Positions 1 through 7,544 of a stretch of 14,988 nt of DNA are shown here, piece by piece. The stretch comes from Alphaproteobacteria bacterium (GTDB lineage: Bacteria > Pseudomonadota > Alphaproteobacteria > Micropepsales > Micropepsaceae). Every line of letters begins with the position of its first letter. The first letter of the stretch is position 1. The stretch lies in assembly GCA_015654715.1 (NCBI GenBank), contig JAATGK010000362.1:1-14988 (forward strand). Reading direction: 5' to 3'. The position numbers and the translations under genes were made by a program. Under the pieces are notes generated by a model. The model made no database searches. It saw only the letters and a program-made list of their open reading frames with translations, and was not told where the DNA came from.

Positions 1-1254
1 ATCGGCCTTTCCGGCCAGATGCATGGTGCGACGCTGCTCGACGCCGCGGACAAACCGCTCCGGCCCGCCATTTTGTGGAACGACGGCCGCTCGGAAGCCG
101 AATGCGCCGAGCTGGAAAAGCGCGAGCCGCGGTCGCGCGCCATCACCGGCAATATCGCCATGCCCGGTTTCACGGCTCCCAAGCTCTTATGGGTGAAGCA
201 TCATGAACCCGACGTCTTCGCCAAGGTGAAGACGGTTCTGCTGCCGAAAGATTATGTCCGTCTCAAGTTGACCGGCGAAAAAGCGGGCGACATGTCCGAC
301 AACGCCGGCACGCTCTGGCTCGATGTCGGCAAGCGCGACTGGTCCGATGCGATGCTGAAGGCGACCGATCTCGGTCGCGAGAATATGCCCAAGGCCGTCG
401 AAGGCACGGACCCGACCGGCAAGTTGACCGCGGAAGTGGCCGAAGAGCTCGGCGTGCCGCAGGTCGTGGTGGCCGGCGGCGGCGGCGACAACGCGGCGAG
501 CGCGGTGGGCGTCGGCGTTGTGGCGCCGGGGCAAGCGTTCCTGTCGCTCGGCACTTCGGGCGTTCTCTTCGTCGTCACCGACAAGTTCCGTCCCAATCCG
601 GCGAAGGCGGCGCACGCCTTCTGTCATTGCATTCCGGGCGTCTGGCACCAAATGGCGGTGATCCTGACGGCGGCGTCGGCGATCGACTGGGTGGCCAATC
701 TCACCGGCGTCAACGATGTCGTCGAGACGGTCGCCGGTGCAGAAAAGCGCGGCCTGCGCAAGCAGACGCCGATTTTCCTGCCCTATCTCAGCGGCGAACG
801 CACGCCGCATAACGATCCTTACGCCCGCGGCGTGTTTTTCGGCCTTGGAGCCGACACCGATCCGGCCGATCTGGCCTATGCGGTGCTCGAAGGCGTCGCG
901 TTCGCATTTGCCGACGGCATCGATGTTCTCAAGGAAGCGGGCTCAGCCATCACCGACACCACAGTCGTCGGCGGCGCGGCGCGGCTTCCTTATTGGGGCC
1001 CGATGCTGGCGTCGGCTCTTGATATTCCACTTACTTACCGCGAAGGCGGCGAAGTGGGTGGTGCCTTCGGTGCAGCACGCCTAGGGCTGCTGGCCGATAC
1101 CGGAGAAGATCCGGTCAAAGTGTGCACGGCACCGAAGGTGTCGCGAGTCGTTGAACCTGTGCCCGCACTGAAGGAGCAAATGGCGCCACGGCGGGCCCTG
1201 TTCGTGGACCTGTACAGAAATCTTAAATCCTCTTTCAGGGAGTTTGGCAGATGA
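1..1254 (+). CDS. xylB: Xylulokinase XylB, 5' end missing
   Basis: Cytoplasmic FGGY-family sugar kinase that phosphorylates D-xylulose to D-xylulose 5-phosphate with ATP, feeding the pentose phosphate pathway. The frame is open from base 1, which reads I-G-L-S-G-Q-M-H-G, the signature of the substrate-binding region in xylulokinases. The ATG at 19 is therefore internal, and the true start lies upstream of the window. About 417 codons are visible; full-length relatives are near 480-490 residues, so roughly 65-70 N-terminal residues are missing. The second domain shows GGGGDNAASA, with the probable catalytic Asp at codon 163 of the visible part (bases 487-489), SLGTSG in the phosphate-binding region, and VVGGAARLPYW near the ATP site. 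The stop codon overlaps the xylA start (ATGA), so the two are almost certainly co-transcribed and translationally coupled. Family confidence is high; specificity for xylulose rather than a related ketose is supported mainly by the adjacent xylA. Confidence 0.95.
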   Translation: MGLSGQMHGATLLDAADKPLRPAILWNDGRSEAECAELEKREPRSRAITGNIAMPGFTAPKLLWVKHHEPDVFAKVKTVLLPKDYVRLKLTGEKAGDMSDNAGTLWLDVGKRDWSDAMLKATDLGRENMPKAVEGTDPTGKLTAEVAEELGVPQVVVAGGGGDNAASAVGVGVVAPGQAFLSLGTSGVLFVVTDKFRPNPAKAAHAFCHCIPGVWHQMAVILTAASAIDWVANLTGVNDVVETVAGAEKRGLRKQTPIFLPYLSGERTPHNDPYARGVFFGLGADTDPADLAYAVLEGVAFAFADGIDVLKEAGSAITDTTVVGGAARLPYWGPMLASALDIPLTYREGGEVGGAFGAARLGLLADTGEDPVKVCTAPKVSRVVEPVPALKEQMAPRRALFVDLYRNLKSSFREFGR

Positions 1255-2564
1255 GCATTTTTTCGGAAGTCGGGCCGATCAAGTACGAAGGTCCGGATAG
1301 CACCAACGACTTTGCGTACAAGGTCTATGACAAAGATCGCGTCGTGCTCGGCAAGAAGTTGGGCGATTGGCTGCGGCTGACGGTGGCCTATTGGCACTCC
1401 TTCGCCGCTGGCGGTGGCGACATGTTCGGTCCGGGCACCTGGACCCGTCCGTGGTCGGGCAATGTCACGCAGGAAATGGCAGCGGCCAGGGCCGATGCCG
1501 CATTCGATTTCTTCACCCGCCTGGGTACGCCCTATTTTGCGTTCCATGACGCCGACGTGATCGCCGACGCCGCGACGCTTCCCGAGCACATCGACAACCT
1601 CAAGAAAATCGAAGACATCTTCGCCAAGAAGATCTCCGAGACCGGCGTGAAGCTGCTGTGGGGCACCGCCAATCTGTTCAGCCATCCGCGGTATGCGGCT
1701 GGCGCGGCGACCAATCCGAATCCGGAAGTGTTCGCCTATGCCGCCGGCCAGGTGCGCGCAATCCTCGAAACGACCCATCGTTTGGGCGGCGAGAACTACG
1801 TCATGTGGGGCGGCCGCGAAGGCTACGACACGCTGCTCAATACCGACCTCAAGGCCGAACTGGACCATATGGGCCGCTTCCTCAACATGGTGGTCGAGCA
1901 CAAGCACAAGATCGGCTTCAAGGGCCCCATTCTGATCGAGCCCAAGCCCTTCGAGCCCACCAAGCACCAATACGATCACGACGTCGCGGCGGTGTATGCC
2001 TTCTTGCAGAAGCACGGCCTCGAGAAGGAAGTGAAGGTCAATATCGAAGTCAACCACGCCACGCTCGCCAACCTCGACTTCGAGCATGAAGTGACCGCCG
2101 CTTATGCCTTCGGCATCATGGGCTCGCTCGACATCAACCGTGGCGATCCGCGTTCCGGCTGGGATACCGACCAGTTCCCCAACAACGCCCAGGACCTGAC
2201 TCCGGCGTGGCTGGAAATCCTGAACCAGGGCGGCCTTCACACCGGCGGCTGCAACTTCGACGCCAAGCTGCGCCGGCAGTCGGTCGACATCAACGACCTC
2301 TACATTGCCCACATCACCGGCATCGACACCTTGGCCCGTGCGGTCCTGTCGGCCGAGTCGGTCATCAAGCAGAAGAAGCTCGCCACCCTCAAAGCCGCCC
2401 GTTATGCCGGTTGGGAAACGCCGTTCGGTAAGGAAATCGCCGGGGGCAAGCTGACCCTCGCCGATCTCGCCGACTTGGCGGTCAAAAAGGGCCTCAACCC
2501 GAAGGCGGTTTCGGGCCAGCAGGAACTTTACGAATCCATCATCGCGCAAAACCAGAAGGTTTGA
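1251..2564 (+). CDS. xylA: Xylose isomerase XylA
   Basis: Metal-dependent TIM-barrel enzyme that interconverts D-xylose and D-xylulose, the first step of the isomerase route of xylose use. The 437 aa match the long (class II, about 440 aa) isomerases of proteobacteria. Visible marks are FHDADV, with His99 and Asp102 matching the E. coli catalytic pair His101/Asp104; VMWGGREGYDTLLNTD; IEPKPFEPTKHQYDHD, with metal ligand Glu230 and Lys232; and NIEVNHATLA. The start ATG at 1251 overlaps the xylB stop and is preceded by AGGGAG at 1237-1242, eight bases upstream, so the start is well supported. The order xylB-xylA is the reverse of the common xylA-xylB. The gene is followed by a 19-nt palindrome and a strong terminator, marking the operon end. 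No transport or XylR-type regulatory gene is visible in this window. Confidence 0.98.
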   Translation: MSIFSEVGPIKYEGPDSTNDFAYKVYDKDRVVLGKKLGDWLRLTVAYWHSFAAGGGDMFGPGTWTRPWSGNVTQEMAAARADAAFDFFTRLGTPYFAFHDADVIADAATLPEHIDNLKKIEDIFAKKISETGVKLLWGTANLFSHPRYAAGAATNPNPEVFAYAAGQVRAILETTHRLGGENYVMWGGREGYDTLLNTDLKAELDHMGRFLNMVVEHKHKIGFKGPILIEPKPFEPTKHQYDHDVAAVYAFLQKHGLEKEVKVNIEVNHATLANLDFEHEVTAAYAFGIMGSLDINRGDPRSGWDTDQFPNNAQDLTPAWLEILNQGGLHTGGCNFDAKLRRQSVDINDLYIAHITGIDTLARAVLSAESVIKQKKLATLKAARYAGWETPFGKEIAGGKLTLADLADLAVKKGLNPKAVSGQQELYESIIAQNQKV

Positions 2565-2576
2565 TCGAACTGGTTG

Positions 2577-2595
2577 ATCCGAACAGTGTTCGGAT
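2577..2595. repeat. Perfect 19-nt palindrome after xylA
   Basis: ATCCGAACAGTGTTCGGAT has nine-base arms that are perfect reverse complements around a single central G. It begins 12 bases after the xylA stop. In RNA it would fold as an 8-bp stem with an AGU triloop, followed by a T-rich stretch (AATTTCTTTGTT), so it could be a weak first terminator or a 3'-end protecting hairpin. In DNA it has the form of a dimeric regulator site. The sequence does not decide between these uses. Confidence 0.6.
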
Positions 2596-2617
2596 AATTT
2601 CTTTGTTAACTGTCATG

Positions 2618-2657
2618 GCCTCCTCCTTGGGTTCCCCAAGGGGGAGGCTTCTTTTTT
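2618..2657 (+). terminator. Intrinsic terminator of xylBA
   Basis: The arms GCCTCCTCCTTGGG (2618-2631) and CCCAAGGGGGAGGC (2635-2648) form a 14-bp stem with one G-U pair and a 3-nt loop. TTCTTTTTT (2649-2657) follows directly. This is a textbook rho-independent terminator lying 53 bases after xylA, and it separates the xylose genes from glgP. Confidence 0.93.
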
Positions 2658-2832
2658 GCGGCAAACCTCCCGCTGGAGTGGCGTGTTAAGCTCTCGTTTA
2701 CCGTTTCAATCCAGGGTTTCTGCGGAATTCATCTTGTTTCCCGAAGAAATTTAACAAAGATCGGCGAGTATCCCGCGGGGGCTTGAATCGTCTCGCCCCA
2801 ATGTCCGCGACAGCAATTTCGGAAAGCCCATC
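2658..2832 (+). promoter_or_regulatory. Presumed glgP promoter and leader region
   Basis: This 175-base gap lies between the xylBA terminator and the glgP start, so a glgP promoter is expected here. Its left half is AT-richer than the surrounding genes (around 2690-2760). No convincing -35/-10 pair could be picked out, and no gene is seen. GGAAAG at 2821-2826 lies six bases before the glgP ATG and is the likely ribosome binding site. Confidence 0.4.
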
Positions 2833-5358
2833 ATGGTCACCATCCCTCTTCTCGAACTGCCCAGTGAAATCGCCGCGTTGCAGCAGATCGCGCTCGACCT
2901 GCGCTGGACCTGGAGCCACGAGGGCGACGCGATTTGGGGCCACATCGACGAGAAGCTATGGGAGCGCACGCTCAATCCCTGGACCGTGCTCCAAGGCGCC
3001 AGCCGCGAGCGGCTGAAGCAGCTGTCGCAGGACCAGAATTTCCTCGACCAGCTCAATGGCTTCGTTGCCGCCCGCAACGAATATCTGACGACGCCCGGCT
3101 GGTTCCGCAACACCGAAGGAACCTCAAAACTCGGCGGCGTTGCCTACTTTTCAATGGAATTTGGTCTCGGCTCGGCGCTGCCGATCTATGCCGGCGGTCT
3201 CGGCATTCTGGCCGGCGATGTTTTGAAGTCGGCGAGCGATCTCGACATCCCAGTGGTCGGCATCGGCCTGCTGTATCAGGAAGGCTACTTCCGCCAGCTC
3301 ATCGACGGCAGTGGCATGCAGCAGGAGTTCTATCCCTATAACGAGCCCAGCGCGCTGCCGGTCGAGCCGGTGATTCTGCCGGAGGACGGCTGGCTCAAGA
3401 TCGGTCTCGAACTGCCTGGCCGCGTGGTGCAACTGCGCGTCTGGAAGGCGACGGTCGGCCGCGTCACGTTGTATCTGCTCGATTCCAACGACCCGATCAA
3501 CAGCCCGCTCGACCGCGGCATCACCGCCAAGCTCTACGGCGGCGGCCCCGAACTGCGCCTGATGCAGGAAATCGTCCTCGGCGTCGGTGGTTGGCGCGTG
3601 GTGGAGGCGTTGCACCCCGAAGTCGAAATCTGCCACGTCAACGAAGGCCACGCCGCCTTTGCCATCATCGAGCGCGCCCGTCAGTTGGCGCTGAAGTCGA
3701 ACCTCGATTTCTGGGAAGCTTTGTGGGCCACGCGTGCCGGCAATGTCTTCACCACTCATACCCCGGTGGCGGCCGGCTTCGATCGCTTCCCGGCCGAACT
3801 CTTGCGCAAGTACCTGCCCTATGTCGAAGGCGCCCTGCATGGCCGCGGCGTCAAGCTCGAAGACGTGCTGGCGCTCGGCCGCGCCGACCATCACAATCAC
3901 GACGAGCCGTTCAACATGGCCTTCCTCGCCCAGCGCGGCTCGGCCATCACCATCGGCGTGTCGCGCCTCCACGGTGAAGTCAGCCGGCGCATCTTCCAGC
4001 CGCTGTTCCCGCGCTGGCCGTCTTGCGAAGTGCCGATCGGCTACGTCACCAACGGCGTCCATATCCCGACTTGGGATTCGGCCGGTTCCGATCGCGTCTG
4101 GAACAAGAGCTATGGCCCCGCGCGTTGGCGCAGTCCGGCCAGCAAGGAACGTCTGCCGATCCCGGAGACGATTTCGGACGAAGATCTGTGGGCGATGCGC
4201 GGCGAGGGCCGTCAGCGCCTGGTGCGTTATGCCCGCTATCACCTCGGCCGCCAGCTCCGCGAAGGCGGCTTCTCGCTCGAAGCGGTGCAGAAGGCCGATA
4301 CGGTGCTCGATCCCAATGTGCTGACCCTCGGCTTCGCCCGCCGCTTCACCGAATACAAGCGCCCGAACCTGCTGTTGCGCGACTTGGCACGGCTCGACAA
4401 GCTTTTGCACAATCCGATGTATCCGGTGCAGATCGTGGTCGCCGGCAAGGCCCATCCGGCCGACAGCGTCGGCAAGGGCATGATCCAGGAGTGGATCAAA
4501 CTGGCGCGCGATTCGCGCTACCGCCGTTATGTCGTGTTCCTGGAAGACTATGACATTTCGCTGGCCCAGGAGATGACTCAAGGCGTCGACGTCTGGATCA
4601 ACACGCCGCGGCGGCCGTGGGAAGCTTGTGGCACCAGCGGCATGAAGGTGCTGGTCAACGGCGGCATCAATTGCTCGACCCTCGACGGCTGGTGGGACGA
4701 GGCCTACACCGAAGACGTCGGCTGGTCGATCGGCGATGGCTCAGGCGGCACTGCCGAAGGCGTCGATGCCATCGACCTTGAGAGCCTTTACGATGTGCTC
4801 GAACACAAGATCATTCCGGAATTCTACGATCGCGACGGCCTCGGCTTGCCGCGCTCGTGGCTGCAGCGCATCCGCCATTCGATGGGCCGCCTGACGCCGG
4901 AATTCTCCGGCGCCCGGATGATGACCGATTACGTCGATCAAGCGTATCTGCCGCTCGCCAAGGCGGTCCGCGAACGCATGAAGGATCGCTGCACGCCGGC
5001 CCGGATGCTGAACCAATGGTCGCGCACCGTGCATTCGCGCTGGAGCGGTCTGCACATCGGCAACGCGGTCGCCAGCCAGTCGGAGACGGCCACCAATGTG
5101 GTGGTGCCGGTTTATCTCGGCGAGCTGACGCCCAACGCGGTGCGGGTGGAAATGTTCGCCGACCAGACGGCCGAGCACGCGCCCGAGGTGATCATGCTGC
5201 ACCAGGAAAATGCGATTCCGGGGTCCACCAACGGCTACATCTTCGCCGGCGCCATTCCTTCGACGCGGCAGCTCGAAGACTACACGGTGCGTGTGGTGCC
5301 TTATCACCCGCAAGCCTTCCTGCCCGCCGAACTGCCGCTCGTCACCTGGCAGAAGTAG
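2833..5358 (+). CDS. glgP: Alpha-glucan (glycogen) phosphorylase
   Basis: GT35 pyridoxal-phosphate enzyme that releases glucose 1-phosphate from the non-reducing ends of glycogen or maltodextrin using inorganic phosphate. The 841 aa and the opening part ([18 protein letters not shown], within about residues 1-115, DUF3417-like) place it in the branch typified by mycobacterial and Thermotoga-type alpha-glucan phosphorylases rather than the E. coli GlgP/MalP branch. The core shows [29 protein letters not shown], and EACGTSGMK with the PLP-binding Lys at 605. The C-terminal 90 or so residues form the beta-rich end usual for this branch. The ATG at 2833 has GGAAAG six bases upstream. The gene stands alone between two terminators, with its own promoter expected in 2658-2832. 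It converges on the DUF2934/glgA pair. Which glucan it prefers cannot be told from sequence. Confidence 0.96.
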   Translation: MVTIPLLELPSEIAALQQIALDLRWTWSHEGDAIWGHIDEKLWERTLNPWTVLQGASRERLKQLSQDQNFLDQLNGFVAARNEYLTTPGWFRNTEGTSKLGGVAYFSMEFGLGSALPIYAGGLGILAGDVLKSASDLDIPVVGIGLLYQEGYFRQLIDGSGMQQEFYPYNEPSALPVEPVILPEDGWLKIGLELPGRVVQLRVWKATVGRVTLYLLDSNDPINSPLDRGITAKLYGGGPELRLMQEIVLGVGGWRVVEALHPEVEICHVNEGHAAFAIIERARQLALKSNLDFWEALWATRAGNVFTTHTPVAAGFDRFPAELLRKYLPYVEGALHGRGVKLEDVLALGRADHHNHDEPFNMAFLAQRGSAITIGVSRLHGEVSRRIFQPLFPRWPSCEVPIGYVTNGVHIPTWDSAGSDRVWNKSYGPARWRSPASKERLPIPETISDEDLWAMRGEGRQRLVRYARYHLGRQLREGGFSLEAVQKADTVLDPNVLTLGFARRFTEYKRPNLLLRDLARLDKLLHNPMYPVQIVVAGKAHPADSVGKGMIQEWIKLARDSRYRRYVVFLEDYDISLAQEMTQGVDVWINTPRRPWEACGTSGMKVLVNGGINCSTLDGWWDEAYTEDVGWSIGDGSGGTAEGVDAIDLESLYDVLEHKIIPEFYDRDGLGLPRSWLQRIRHSMGRLTPEFSGARMMTDYVDQAYLPLAKAVRERMKDRCTPARMLNQWSRTVHSRWSGLHIGNAVASQSETATNVVVPVYLGELTPNAVRVEMFADQTAEHAPEVIMLHQENAIPGSTNGYIFAGAIPSTRQLEDYTVRVVPYHPQAFLPAELPLVTWQK

Positions 5359-5382
5359 GCAAGACAAGAACCTGACAAAGCA

Positions 5383-5418
5383 AAACCCCCGCGGAGCGAT
5401 CCGCGGGGGTTTGTTTTT
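5383..5418 (+). terminator. Intrinsic terminator of glgP, probably bidirectional
   Basis: AAACCCCCGCGG (5383-5394) pairs perfectly with CCGCGGGGGTTT (5401-5412). An extra A-U pair closes a GCGA tetraloop, giving a 13-bp stem, and GTTTTT follows. It lies 25 bases after the glgP stop. Read from the other strand the stem is followed by TTTTGCTTTG (its first Ts pair into the stem), so it may also stop transcripts arriving from glgA and the DUF2934 gene. Confidence 0.94.
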
Positions 5419-5431
5419 ATAAGCGACCGAT

Positions 5432-5482
5432 ACGGCAAAGCGTTCCCCCGCCGGTCAAGGGCGGGGGCGCGAAATTTGCCGT
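5432..5482. repeat. Long nested inverted repeat (51 nt) between convergent genes
   Basis: Three nested complementary pairs are seen: ACGGCAAA (5432-5439) with TTTGCCGT (5475-5482), GCG (5440-5442) with CGC (5468-5470), and CCCCCGCC (5445-5452) with GGCGGGGG (5460-5467). The loop is 7 nt, and there are small bulges of TT and GAAA. That is 19 base pairs in all. It starts 8 bases after the stop of the minus-strand DUF2934 gene and has no T-run on either side. It could be a 3'-end protecting hairpin for that transcript, a partner of the nearby terminator, or a copy of a dispersed intergenic palindrome. Confidence 0.7.
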
Positions 5483-5489
5483 GACTTGG

Positions 5490-5774
5490 TCAGCCGGCCG
5501 CTTTCCTGAGCTCGGCATCGTCCTCGCGCAGCTTGAGCGAAATGCTCTTGGAGGGCGGCGTCGAGATCGGCAGCACCGGCAGAACAAAAGCCGTGGTCTT
5601 GCCTTCCATCGAAGCCGCGTTCCACTTGGCTTCGAGCTCGGCTTCGAGTTCGGACTTGGCGCGCAGCCAATATTCTTGGGACTTGCCGTCCTGACAACCC
5701 TCGCGCTCCCAGATCAGGTAGCTGCGGTTGCGGATTTCTTCTTCCGAAGGGTTGGCTTTGGGCTCGTTGGGCAT
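5490..5774 (-). CDS. Small DUF2934-domain protein
   Basis: A 94-aa protein whose N-terminal part (residues about 10-45: EEEIRNRSYLIWEREG, then DGKSQEYWLRAKSELEAE) matches the pattern of DUF2934, a short helical domain of unknown function common in proteobacteria. The rest is a short, partly charged tail ending DDAELRKAAG. There is no signal peptide or membrane segment. The ATG at 5774 has AGGAGA (5781-5786 on the minus strand), six bases upstream, a strong ribosome site. The gene begins inside the 3' end of the glgA reading frame with a 61-base overlap, so it is probably made from the glgA transcript. A second DUF2934 gene lies at the right edge of the window. The link to glycogen is inferred from position only. 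Confidence 0.87.
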   Translation of the reverse strand: MPNEPKANPSEEEIRNRSYLIWEREGCQDGKSQEYWLRAKSELEAELEAKWNAASMEGKTTAFVLPVLPISTPPSKSISLKLREDDAELRKAAG

Positions 5775-7390
5775 GACGCATCTCCTGCCCGTCGTTCGGC
5801 CATATTTCCGCCCAGCCGTCGCGCCCGGGCGAAGCGACGCGGCCGGTTCGGCTCAATAGTACGCGCTAAACTTGCGGCTTGTCTTGTTGTTTGTTGTGCC
5901 GCCGCCGGCGCGGATTCTTTGTCCGTACCGAGATCGACCGGCAAGCCGCTCGCGGCACTGTAAAGGGCGGCATATTGCGTGGCGCTGGCGGTCCAACTGA
6001 AGTCCTGCGCCATTGCCTGAAGCTGCAGGCGCCGCCAGATCAGCGGCTCCCGATACAGCGAAAGTGCCCGGTTTAGCGCCACCACAAGATCGTCCGCCGT
6101 CGGTTCATCGAAGACAAAACCGGTGGCACTGCGGTCGGCGATCGAAGCCGCGGTGGCATCGACCACCGTGTCGGCAAGGCCGCCGGTGCGCCGCACGACC
6201 GGCAGGCTGCCGTAGCGCAAGGCATAGAGCTGAGTCAGGCCGCACGGCTCGAACCGCGCCGGCGCCAAAAGGATGTCGGAGCCGGCCTGCAGCTTGTGCG
6301 CGAGCGGCTCGTCGTAGCCTACAATCACCGCGACTTGTCCGCTGAAGCGTTCGCGGGCCTGGTCGAAGGCCGCTTCCATCTCAGGGTCGCCTTCGCCGAC
6401 CGCCACGAACTGGGCGTCCTGCTCGACCAGCCATGGCAGCACTTCGAGGATGACGTCGGCCATCTTCTGTTGGGTCAGGCGGCTGACGAACCCGAATACC
6501 GGCGCTTCGGGTCGCACGGCGAGGCCGAGTTCCTTCTGCAGCGCCGCCTTGCAGGCGCGCTTGCCCGAGATGTCGGTCTCGCGATACGAGCGCGGCAAGA
6601 TCGGATCGCTCGCCGGATTCCACAAGGTCTCGTCAATGCCGTTGAGAATTCCGCTGAAATCCTCGCCCCGTTCGCACAAGACGCCGTCCATGCCGGCCCC
6701 GAACGCCGGGGTCAGGATTTCCCGCGCATAGGTCGGGCTGACCGTTGTTACCCGGTCGGCAGTGCGGAGGCCCGCCTTGAGGTACGAAATCTGACCATAG
6801 AATTCGACACCACCGGCGCTGAACAGAGCCGCCGGAATGCCAAGCCGTTCGAGCCATTCGGCCGGGAAGTTGCCTTGAAACGCCATGTTGTGGGTGGTGA
6901 AAACGGTCGCTGGCCGGGGGCCGTCCTCGAGCGACAGGTAGAGCGGCAACAGGCCGGTATGCCAGTCATTGGCGTGGACGACATCGGGCGTGAAGTCGAG
7001 CCCCAGGCGCCGCATCGCGATCTCGCGGCCGACATGCGCCAGGAAGGCGAAACGCAGGGAATTGTCAGGCCAATCTATGCCGATCTCGTCTTGATAAAGC
7101 CCGCCGCCTCTCCGGAACAGGCTGGGGCTGTCGATCAGATAGACCGGCAGGTCGGCGTCGGGGAAGGTCCCGGCGATCAGGGTGGCATCATCCACGCCCA
7201 GAGCCGGGGGAACTTGGGCGACGATTTTGGGGTTTTCGATCCTGAGATAAGCCCGGGGGTAGGCGGGCATCAGAAGGCGGACATCGACTCCGAGGCGGCG
7301 AAGCGCTACGGGAAGAGCGCGGGACACGTCGGCGAGGCCGCCTGTCTTAGCCAAAGGATAGGCTTCCGCCGTTGCGAACAAGACCTGCAT
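5714..7390 (-). CDS. glgA: Glycogen synthase GlgA with an unusual C-terminal extension
   Basis: GT5 glycosyltransferase that adds glucose from ADP-glucose to the non-reducing end of an alpha-1,4-glucan. With the ATG at 7390 the protein is 558 aa and begins MQVLFATAEAYPLAKTGGLADV, putting the ADP-glucose-binding Lys at position 15 exactly as in E. coli GlgA. Other marks are HANDWHTGLLPLY, FTTHNMAFQG and FEPCGLTQLYALRYG with catalytic Glu at 381. A GTG at 7411 would add seven residues, but GAGGGG lies just before the ATG. The canonical enzyme ends near residue 484 (ATQYAALYSAASGLP). About 74 more residues follow, rich in Ala, Arg, Lys and Pro, and their last 58 coding bases lie inside the DUF2934 gene. 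This tail may be real or may reflect a lost stop codon. glgA is divergent from glgB and probably shares its control region. Confidence 0.95.
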   Translation of the reverse strand: MQVLFATAEAYPLAKTGGLADVSRALPVALRRLGVDVRLLMPAYPRAYLRIENPKIVAQVPPALGVDDATLIAGTFPDADLPVYLIDSPSLFRRGGGLYQDEIGIDWPDNSLRFAFLAHVGREIAMRRLGLDFTPDVVHANDWHTGLLPLYLSLEDGPRPATVFTTHNMAFQGNFPAEWLERLGIPAALFSAGGVEFYGQISYLKAGLRTADRVTTVSPTYAREILTPAFGAGMDGVLCERGEDFSGILNGIDETLWNPASDPILPRSYRETDISGKRACKAALQKELGLAVRPEAPVFGFVSRLTQQKMADVILEVLPWLVEQDAQFVAVGEGDPEMEAAFDQARERFSGQVAVIVGYDEPLAHKLQAGSDILLAPARFEPCGLTQLYALRYGSLPVVRRTGGLADTVVDATAASIADRSATGFVFDEPTADDLVVALNRALSLYREPLIWRRLQLQAMAQDFSWTASATQYAALYSAASGLPVDLGTDKESAPAAAQQTTRQAASLARTIEPNRPRRFARARRLGGNMAERRAGDASCPTSPKPTLRKKKSATAAT

Positions 7391-7544
7391 TATGCCCCTC
7401 GCGGCCGGCACTTCTTAATCGCCTGCCGCCCCCGTATTGGTTCGGAAACCATAAAACTCTAATCTGGTAAAACTCTTATTACCGTACCGAATCAAATGTC
7501 CCAGATACCCTATCCCGAATTCCACAAATTTCCGTAGGAAATCA
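7391..7544. promoter_or_regulatory. Divergent glgA-glgB control region with repeats
   Basis: This 154-bp gap between two genes facing away from each other must hold promoters for both. The stretch about 7437-7500 is clearly more AT-rich than its surroundings. It contains TGGTT-CGGA-AACCA (7438-7451), a direct repeat TAAAACTCT (7452-7460 and 7468-7476, 16-base period) and an interrupted palindrome GGTAAAACTCTTATTACC (7466-7483; five-base arms). TTCGG (7441-7445) and CCGAA (7487-7491) also face each other around this block. A weak plus-strand promoter guess is TTGGTT (7437-7442), 17 bases, TAATCT (7460-7465), only 3 of 6 matches in each box. The glgB ribosome site AGGAA (7536-7540) is at the right end. 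Confidence 0.55.
7395..7400 (-). promoter_or_regulatory. Ribosome binding site deciding the glgA start
   Basis: On the minus strand GAGGGG is followed by CATA and then the ATG at 7390. It lies inside the seven codons that a GTG start at 7411 would add. Together with Lys at position 15 it favours the ATG. Confidence 0.6.

Noticed and set aside
1035..2549. 504-codon open frame on the minus strand across xylB/xylA
   Set aside because: It is antisense to two certain genes. Long open antisense frames are normal in GC-rich genes, and the translation is rich in Arg, Val, Gly and His with no recognisable domain.
2741..2768. TTGTT...AACAA short inverted repeat upstream of glgP
   Set aside because: Five-base AT-rich arms in an AT-rich gap are expected by chance. 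It does not align with a recognisable promoter.
3151..4581. 476-codon open frame on the minus strand across glgP
   Set aside because: It is opposite the phosphorylase core and shows no motif or plausible start context.
5717..5938. Sequencing frameshift as the cause of the glgA extension
   Set aside because: No suspicious homopolymer was seen at the end of the conserved part, and reading in the other frames does not give an obviously better enzyme end. A lost stop codon or a real tail are simpler, but this cannot be settled here.
6296..7462. 388-codon plus-strand open frame opposite glgA
   Set aside because: glgA on the other strand has all GT5 motifs. This frame has none and runs into the divergent promoter region.
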